Of a DNA stretch of 9,416 bases, positions 5,518 through 9,416 are shown in pieces. The stretch spans positions 1-9,416 of the forward strand of contig DBOM01000073.1 in NCBI GenBank assembly GCA_002299965.1, in the 5' to 3' direction. This DNA comes from Caldiserica bacterium UBA646 (GTDB lineage: Bacteria; Caldisericota; Caldisericia; Caldisericales; Caldisericaceae). The stretch's first letter is position 1; every line of letters starts with the position of its first letter. The translations under genes and the position numbers were made by a program. Below the pieces are notes generated by a model, which saw only the letters and a list, made by a program, of their open reading frames with translations, made no database searches and was not told the origin of the DNA.

Positions 5518-7707
5518 ATGAAAATGAATTTAGCAGGATTGCTTGCAATAGTCAAAGAAGCTCCTTTTGTTAAATTCCTTTTTATTCTCTTAATTTTTAA
5601 TCTGATTTTTGCTTCCAATTATCTATTTTCTTCTTCAGATAGAATGCCTGGATTTTCTTACAGGCAAGATGCTTACGGTTACATGCTAGAGGCAAACCAC
5701 CTCATTAGATTGTCAAAAGAGAATTTTACTCCCCTTGCTATTGTTTCATGGTTTGACCAAATTTATTGCGGTTTCTATCACGTATCCACCGATTTGCCTT
5801 TGCAACTCATTTATCTTCCTACGCTGTTTCTCACTGATGACTTCATTTTCGCATACAAAGCCACGCTTTTTATTTTGTATTTGTTTGCTACCTTCACTAT
5901 GTATTATTTAACTTATATATTAACTAAAAATCACATGCATTGTTTGGTGTCTACGACTGTTTATGTGTTTTCACAAGTTTTAGCCTTTGAAGTTTTTTTA
6001 GGGCATCTCTCTATGGTGTTTGGATACGCGTTGATTCCGTTAATTGTTTCAACTTATTTGAAAGCTTTATGGAATAATAGTGTCTTATGGACGACTTTAT
6101 CTGGAGTAATCTTCTCGGTCTTGTTGATAATCCGGCCCGACTTCGGATATTTTACTTCCGTATTCCTAATCTTACTTGTGTTATACTTCATTTTTATACA
6201 ACCAAAAGAACGGCGAATTCAAATTCTAAAATACACCACACTTTTATTTATAATAGCGTTTTCTCTATCCTTTCCTTTTCTAAGTCAAAGATACCTTTCT
6301 TCAGCCAAACTAATAGCAACACAATTTAAGTATATTAAGTATGATTACGGTTTCTACTCTCCTAAACCAGAACAGTATTTACTTCCTTACTCCAGAGATA
6401 CAAATGCTTATCTTGGGATTTCTGTTCTTTCTTTTTCGATCATTGGTTTCTTATCGTATTTGAATAATTTTCTGGACGAAGAAATTTTCAAGAATCGTGA
6501 AATAGAATTTAAGCGATTTTCCCTTTTTCTTTCTCTTGTACTATTGTTTTCTTTCCTTCTAAGTTTAGGTGGCAATACGCCTTTATACGGATTCCTTTTT
6601 CAATATGTGCCTTATTTTAACGTTTTACGGGTTCCAACTCGATGGCTAATACTTGCTCAATTATGTTTATCTATTCTGGCTGGTAATGGCGTGTTATTTC
6701 TAGTTAATCATATTTCAAAGAAAGTTTATGGAAATATGTTTTTCTTGAAAAAACATGGAAAAACAATTGTTACAATTTTGCTGGCATGTCTCATATTGCT
6801 GGATAATTCAATTTACTTTGGGGAAGGAAAGAAATTCCATTTCACGATGAATTCCGAGATAGACGAATGGGAAAATTATTTTTTCCTATTTCCTCCAGCA
6901 TTGAATGTTCCACAAAAAAGTGATGTATATGACTACGTGAAATCTGACGATGGTTTTTATAGAATACTCATCATTCCAAACGTTTATACTATTCCATATT
7001 TCTATTACGTAGAAAATTTACAAAAAAGCAACATAACCTTTGCTTACGGGTACGGCTATTACCCAAGACTTAGCTTGCAAGAAGAGATTTACCAAAGCTT
7101 CGTTAATTTCCTTAGGAACAGCACTAAAGATTTAGTTGATAATTTAGGTGAAAAAATGTTCCTTTTAGGTATAAAATATGTAATATTTCAGCCAAATAGG
7201 CTAGAAGCATTTTACAAGCTAAACAATTCTTGTAAGGATCTTGAATACGTTACAACAGATGAATCCTTCGCTTTGTATAGAAATACGCATTTTAGAAATG
7301 GCTGGTCTGGAGTTTTCGTTGTAAATACATTAAACGACAACATAACAGTAAAATATTTATTGTCTGAGGAAAACGAGGCTGACGCTTCGGTGCTGTATCA
7401 TGAAGAAGATTCCATGACCAGAAGGCTCGAGGTTAGCACAGTTTCCCCTTGTTATATAATTATGAGCCAATCCTACGATGATGGTTGGCAAGTTTACTGC
7501 GAAAATGAAAAGTTAGAATTAAAGATAGAAGAATATAAAGGGTTATGTTATATTTTTATCCCTAAGCAAGGAAAGTATATTTTGAGCGTTAAGTTTGCTA
7601 AGTATTGGGGTTCTCTTACCTTCTCTTATTATTTCTATGGTTCTGTGATTGCGTTAATAGTTACGTTTAATTTCATTTTAAGTAGAAGAAGGCTCATTAG
7701 ACATTAA
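5518..7707 (+). CDS. YfhO-like polytopic membrane protein, probable GT-C-type glycosyltransferase
   Basis: This 729-residue protein has an N-terminal helix (about 18-36), an outer loop with acidic residues (SYRQDAYGYM, 47-56; STDLPLQL, 90-97), roughly ten further helices to about residue 430, a soluble C-terminal region (about 435-695) and a final helix (about 700-721) ending in basic SRRRLIRH. Two blocks place it near the YfhO family: GGNTPLYGFLFQYVPYFNVLRVPTRW (351-376) before a helix, and QSYDDGWQVY (651-660) in the C-terminal domain, like the family's Y-x-x-G-W-x-x-Y/V segment. YfhO-like proteins have a GT-C-like architecture and are linked in bacteria to glycosylation of surface polymers; the substrate here is unknown. 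No good Shine-Dalgarno precedes the ATG, so a leaderless start is likely; a second ATG lies two codons in. The gene is isolated from its neighbours by two gaps containing related gene debris. Family call is moderate, membrane topology firm. Confidence 0.88.
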   Translation: MKMNLAGLLAIVKEAPFVKFLFILLIFNLIFASNYLFSSSDRMPGFSYRQDAYGYMLEANHLIRLSKENFTPLAIVSWFDQIYCGFYHVSTDLPLQLIYLPTLFLTDDFIFAYKATLFILYLFATFTMYYLTYILTKNHMHCLVSTTVYVFSQVLAFEVFLGHLSMVFGYALIPLIVSTYLKALWNNSVLWTTLSGVIFSVLLIIRPDFGYFTSVFLILLVLYFIFIQPKERRIQILKYTTLLFIIAFSLSFPFLSQRYLSSAKLIATQFKYIKYDYGFYSPKPEQYLLPYSRDTNAYLGISVLSFSIIGFLSYLNNFLDEEIFKNREIEFKRFSLFLSLVLLFSFLLSLGGNTPLYGFLFQYVPYFNVLRVPTRWLILAQLCLSILAGNGVLFLVNHISKKVYGNMFFLKKHGKTIVTILLACLILLDNSIYFGEGKKFHFTMNSEIDEWENYFFLFPPALNVPQKSDVYDYVKSDDGFYRILIIPNVYTIPYFYYVENLQKSNITFAYGYGYYPRLSLQEEIYQSFVNFLRNSTKDLVDNLGEKMFLLGIKYVIFQPNRLEAFYKLNNSCKDLEYVTTDESFALYRNTHFRNGWSGVFVVNTLNDNITVKYLLSEENEADASVLYHEEDSMTRRLEVSTVSPCYIIMSQSYDDGWQVYCENEKLELKIEEYKGLCYIFIPKQGKYILSVKFAKYWGSLTFSYYFYGSVIALIVTFNFILSRRRLIRH

Positions 7708-7940
7708 TTTAATCTGAGCATACAAAGATAACACCTTTATTGAACATGATTTTCTGATAATAAAACTGATGAAAACTATCCTTACAGATGGAACGTCCAG
7801 CATACGCGATTCATTTCTACATAAATTAGGGCGTACTTGATTCTGAACCTAACATCCTCGCTCTAAAGATGTCCGTTAATGGCTTTGAAGACTTTGCATA
7901 TACCCTTATTGTCTGGAAATTAAATGCAGCGGGCGTTAAG

Positions 7941-7958
7941 CTTAAAGGACAAGAAAAA
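7941..7958 (+). repeat. Direct repeat flanking the YfhO-like gene, right copy
   Basis: This is the partner of 5241-5258, with 17 of 18 bases identical. It lies inside the broken gene at 7691-8048 and encodes LKGQEK in the frame that reads into the sorting-like tail. Confidence 0.6.
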
Positions 7959-8008
7959 CTGATTATTTCACAAGTTATTGCAAAACAACAACCTCAGTTC
8001 GAAAGTAT

Positions 8009-8048
8009 TATTATATTAGTAATTTTTTATTTATGCATCAAAAGGTGA
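8009..8048 (+). promoter_or_regulatory. Possible TATA element and Shine-Dalgarno for the archaeosortase gene
   Basis: ATTATATTAG (8009-8018) is a plausible TATA box that would give a transcript starting near 8040 with a leader of about 10 nt. AAGGTGA (8042-8048) is a strong Shine-Dalgarno match three bases before the TTG at 8052; since the GGTGA part pairs further along the anti-SD, this spacing is normal and favours 8052 over the TTG at 8058. Another A+T-rich stretch (TTTTTTAT, 8023-8030) is an alternative TATA box. The element sits within the broken gene, so it may have arisen after, or been freed by, its decay. Confidence 0.4.
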
Positions 8049-8051
8049 AAG

Positions 8052-9143
8052 TTGAAATTGTATTCGAAAGGAAGAACTGCTGGAAGAAAAGTTGAAAAGG
8101 TATTAAAGAAAAATTGGTTCCATATTGCTTTGCTAGTTTGTTTCTCAACACCTATAATGTTGTTGATGATATTAGACTATCTGAACATTGAAAGCTTAGC
8201 GGAGTTTAACAAGAATTTTGTCTTTCTTGGCACTTGGAAGGGAAGAATGTTTTACCTGTTCTTCATATGGCTTCTATTTCTAGAATCAATAATTAGCTGG
8301 GCAGAAATTGTTGAAAGTAAACCTAAAAAACCTCTTAGAGTTTTGTTTTTCTTTGTTTGCGTATTTGTTCCCTTAATTTATATCTTAAGTGTTAATTTCT
8401 GGGGTTTAGATCAAGCTATTCTAAGTGTTGGTCAAGATTTAGGTTTCACTGGGCGCACTCTGAATTTCCATTGGACTCTTTGTGTCGAATATCTCGTGCT
8501 CACCATCCCTTTTCTTGTGGCTATATGTTTAGCCTATGGAAAGAAGGGTTTGAATTTCTTCTCTATTTCGTCGAGTCTTCTCGCGGGGATAAGCGCTATA
8601 TATACGCTTGACACGTTCTACCCTCGCGGAATTTTTAGGCCCTTCGAATTGTTAGCGCTTCCTACCTCTGCGTGTGCAGCAGCGTTACTTGAGATTCTTG
8701 GCTACAGCTTTTACCTATACTACCGACCAGGACCAGAAGCTATGCCATCGATAATTACCCCTTCTGGGGGCGCTTCTATTGGTTGGCCTTGTGCGGGCGT
8801 CCACAGTCTCTTCCTTTTCACAGTGATCATTTTGTTGTTATTTAAGAAGTCTAACCTCTCGAGTTTTCGTAAGATCACATATTTCGTTGTCGGCGCGGTT
8901 TGTACATATTTTGTTAATGTTCTAAGGATAGCTTCTTATTTCATTATTCTCACGAACAACGGTGAAGAAGCCGCTCGCTTTTTCCACAACACTACAGGAG
9001 AACTATACTTTGTCTTCTGGATATTTGCCTACATTCTTATAATAGTCTCTGTCGAAAAGTTTAGGTTAGTGGAAAGAGCGCGATGTGGTTTGCAGATGTT
9101 GTATTCCTCTCTAAGAAATGTAAAAACCAGATCCCCCCTTTAA
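8052..9143 (+). CDS. Archaeosortase/exosortase family transpeptidase
   Basis: This 363-residue polytopic membrane protein has about eight hydrophobic helices (roughly 23-43, 64-84, 96-114, 142-162, 168-186, 248-264, 275-299 and 316-334). It carries the exosortase/archaeosortase catalytic triad in the expected order: Cys247 in GWPCAGVHSL (244-253), matching the C-x-G-x-x-S core; Arg292 in NVLRIA (289-294); and His312 in FFHNTTGELYF (310-320). Enzymes of this superfamily cut a C-terminal tripartite sorting signal of exported proteins and are thought to attach the new end to a membrane lipid; in haloarchaea ArtA does this to the S-layer glycoprotein. I cannot place it in a named subfamily, so no symbol is given. 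The TTG start is set by AAGGTGA just upstream. The gene directly follows a broken, possible substrate gene and sits beside glycosyltransferases, the usual company of exosortases. Either it now serves substrates encoded elsewhere, or the locus is decaying and the enzyme is the last intact part. Confidence 0.92.
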   Translation: MKLYSKGRTAGRKVEKVLKKNWFHIALLVCFSTPIMLLMILDYLNIESLAEFNKNFVFLGTWKGRMFYLFFIWLLFLESIISWAEIVESKPKKPLRVLFFFVCVFVPLIYILSVNFWGLDQAILSVGQDLGFTGRTLNFHWTLCVEYLVLTIPFLVAICLAYGKKGLNFFSISSSLLAGISAIYTLDTFYPRGIFRPFELLALPTSACAAALLEILGYSFYLYYRPGPEAMPSIITPSGGASIGWPCAGVHSLFLFTVIILLLFKKSNLSSFRKITYFVVGAVCTYFVNVLRIASYFIILTNNGEEAARFFHNTTGELYFVFWIFAYILIIVSVEKFRLVERARCGLQMLYSSLRNVKTRSPL

Positions 9144-9184
9144 AGTAAAATTAACATAGTCATAGAGCAACCCGAGTATTGAAG

Positions 9185-9200
9185 ACGAAACGTTTTTTAT
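9185..9200 (+). promoter_or_regulatory. BRE/TATA-like promoter for a leaderless priS transcript
   Basis: CGAAACG followed by TTTTTTAT (9186-9199) resembles a BRE plus TATA pair. The TATA centre is about 28 nt before the GTG at 9224, the spacing expected for a leaderless message, and no convincing Shine-Dalgarno precedes the GTG. The T-run may also help to end transcription of the archaeosortase gene. Confidence 0.45.
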
Positions 9201-9223
9201 CCTTCACTGTGATTAAAAGCTAG

Positions 9224-9416
9224 GTGAACTTGAAATCCATTACTTTTGTACAGGGGGTGTTTCGTGAATACTACACGAGGGATTATTCATTAGGCAGTTC
9301 TCTTTTAATGATTGATAAACGTGAATTCGGTTTTGTTTTATTTGAGGGATGGATGCTTCGTCATAAAAGTTTTAAGCATCGTGACGAATTGAATGAGTTT
9401 TTGCAGAATTCTGTTC
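9224..9416 (+). CDS. priS: DNA primase small (catalytic) subunit PriS, N-terminal fragment
   Basis: Sixty-four residues are present before the window ends. FREYYTRDYS (13-22) followed by DKREFGFVLF (31-40) is the N-terminal signature of the archaeal/eukaryotic primase small subunit, in which the R-E-F-G-F strand precedes the catalytic aspartate region (that part lies beyond the window). WMLRHKSF (43-50) is also typical. PriS synthesises RNA/DNA primers together with PriL at the replication fork. The GTG at 9224 is chosen because it is the first start before the conserved helix and sits at leaderless spacing from a TATA-like element; a TTG at 9230 is the alternative. This housekeeping gene is unrelated in function to the glycan genes and marks the edge of the accessory region. 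Identification comes from motif memory, not from a search. Confidence 0.85.
   Translation, partial: MNLKSITFVQGVFREYYTRDYSLGSSLLMIDKREFGFVLFEGWMLRHKSFKHRDELNEFLQNSV

Larger units (their letters stand above)
7691..8048 (+). pseudogene. Broken gene for an exported protein: GT-C ectodomain paralogue with PEF-like archaeosortase sorting tail
   Basis: From 7691 to 7919 the DNA aligns with the ectodomain of the GT-C gene (3070-3315). Damage is clear. An in-frame TGA interrupts the match near 7714, about five codons are missing near 7724, single-base losses shift the frame around 7750 and 7780, and a TAG at 7827-7829 replaces a CAG codon of the paralogue. From 7830 the frame is open for 72 codons to TGA at 8046-8048, through VLDSEPN, DFAYTLIVWK and LKGQEKL. 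It ends PQFESIIILVIFYLCIKR: a P-x-F-x-S motif, a short hydrophobic run and a basic terminus. That is the layout of archaeosortase sorting signals, and PQFES recalls the PEFPS start of archaeal PEF-type tails, though the helix is shortened. The stop lies 3 nt before the archaeosortase start and its last codons supply that gene's Shine-Dalgarno, so the two were once an operon. The first 17 bases overlap the end of the YfhO-like gene. No start with a signal peptide remains, so it is called a pseudogene. Confidence 0.7.

Noticed and set aside
7869..8048. A real 59-residue gene starting at ATG 7869 and ending at 8048.
   Set aside because: The start would fall in the middle of the conserved ectodomain match, with no signal peptide and no ribosome-binding site, so decay of a longer gene explains it better.
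1..9416. tRNA, rRNA, CRISPR array or insertion sequence.
   Set aside because: No cloverleaf, no regularly spaced repeats, and no transposase or paired terminal inverted repeats were seen. The repeats present encode protein segments.

Overview
The window looks archaeal, most likely an uncultivated AT-rich lineage of the Bathyarchaeia/Thermoproteota type. The evidence is a partial DNA primase small subunit (PriS, absent from bacteria in this form) at the right edge, an archaeosortase-type membrane protease, TATA-like promoters about 25 nt ahead of predicted transcription starts, and a mixture of Shine-Dalgarno and apparently leaderless genes with TTG and GTG starts. The lineage is inferred from style and was not tested. 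All recognised genes are on the + strand.

Layout. Positions 1-193 hold a promoter and no convincing gene. Positions 194-5196 form a tight run that is probably one operon: a short nucleotide-sugar dehydrogenase-like protein, a GT4 glycosyltransferase, a GT2 polyprenyl-phosphate glycosyltransferase and a large GT-C integral membrane glycosyltransferase with an N-terminal ectodomain. The first gap, 5197-5517, holds a decayed coding remnant and a terminator-like hairpin. Positions 5518-7707 encode a second GT-C-like membrane protein of YfhO type. The second gap, 7708-8051, is mostly a broken gene. It is a degraded paralogue of the GT-C ectodomain and ends in a short hydrophobic, basic tail resembling a PEF-type archaeosortase sorting signal. 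Three bases after its stop begins an archaeosortase/exosortase gene (8052-9143) with its Cys, Arg and His catalytic residues intact. The window ends inside priS (from 9224), a core replication gene that marks the edge of the surface-glycan island.

How the genes may work together. The GT4 and GT2 enzymes act on the cytoplasmic side. The GT2 enzyme probably charges a polyprenyl phosphate with a sugar, and the two GT-C proteins could use that lipid-linked sugar on the outer face to build a surface glycan or glycosylate exported proteins. The archaeosortase would cut and anchor exported proteins carrying a C-terminal sorting tail. The wrecked gene directly upstream of it looks like a former dedicated substrate whose ectodomain is shared with the first GT-C enzyme. 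This coupling of archaeosortase, substrate and GT-C enzyme, with substrate decay on both sides of the YfhO-like gene, is the most unusual feature of the window.
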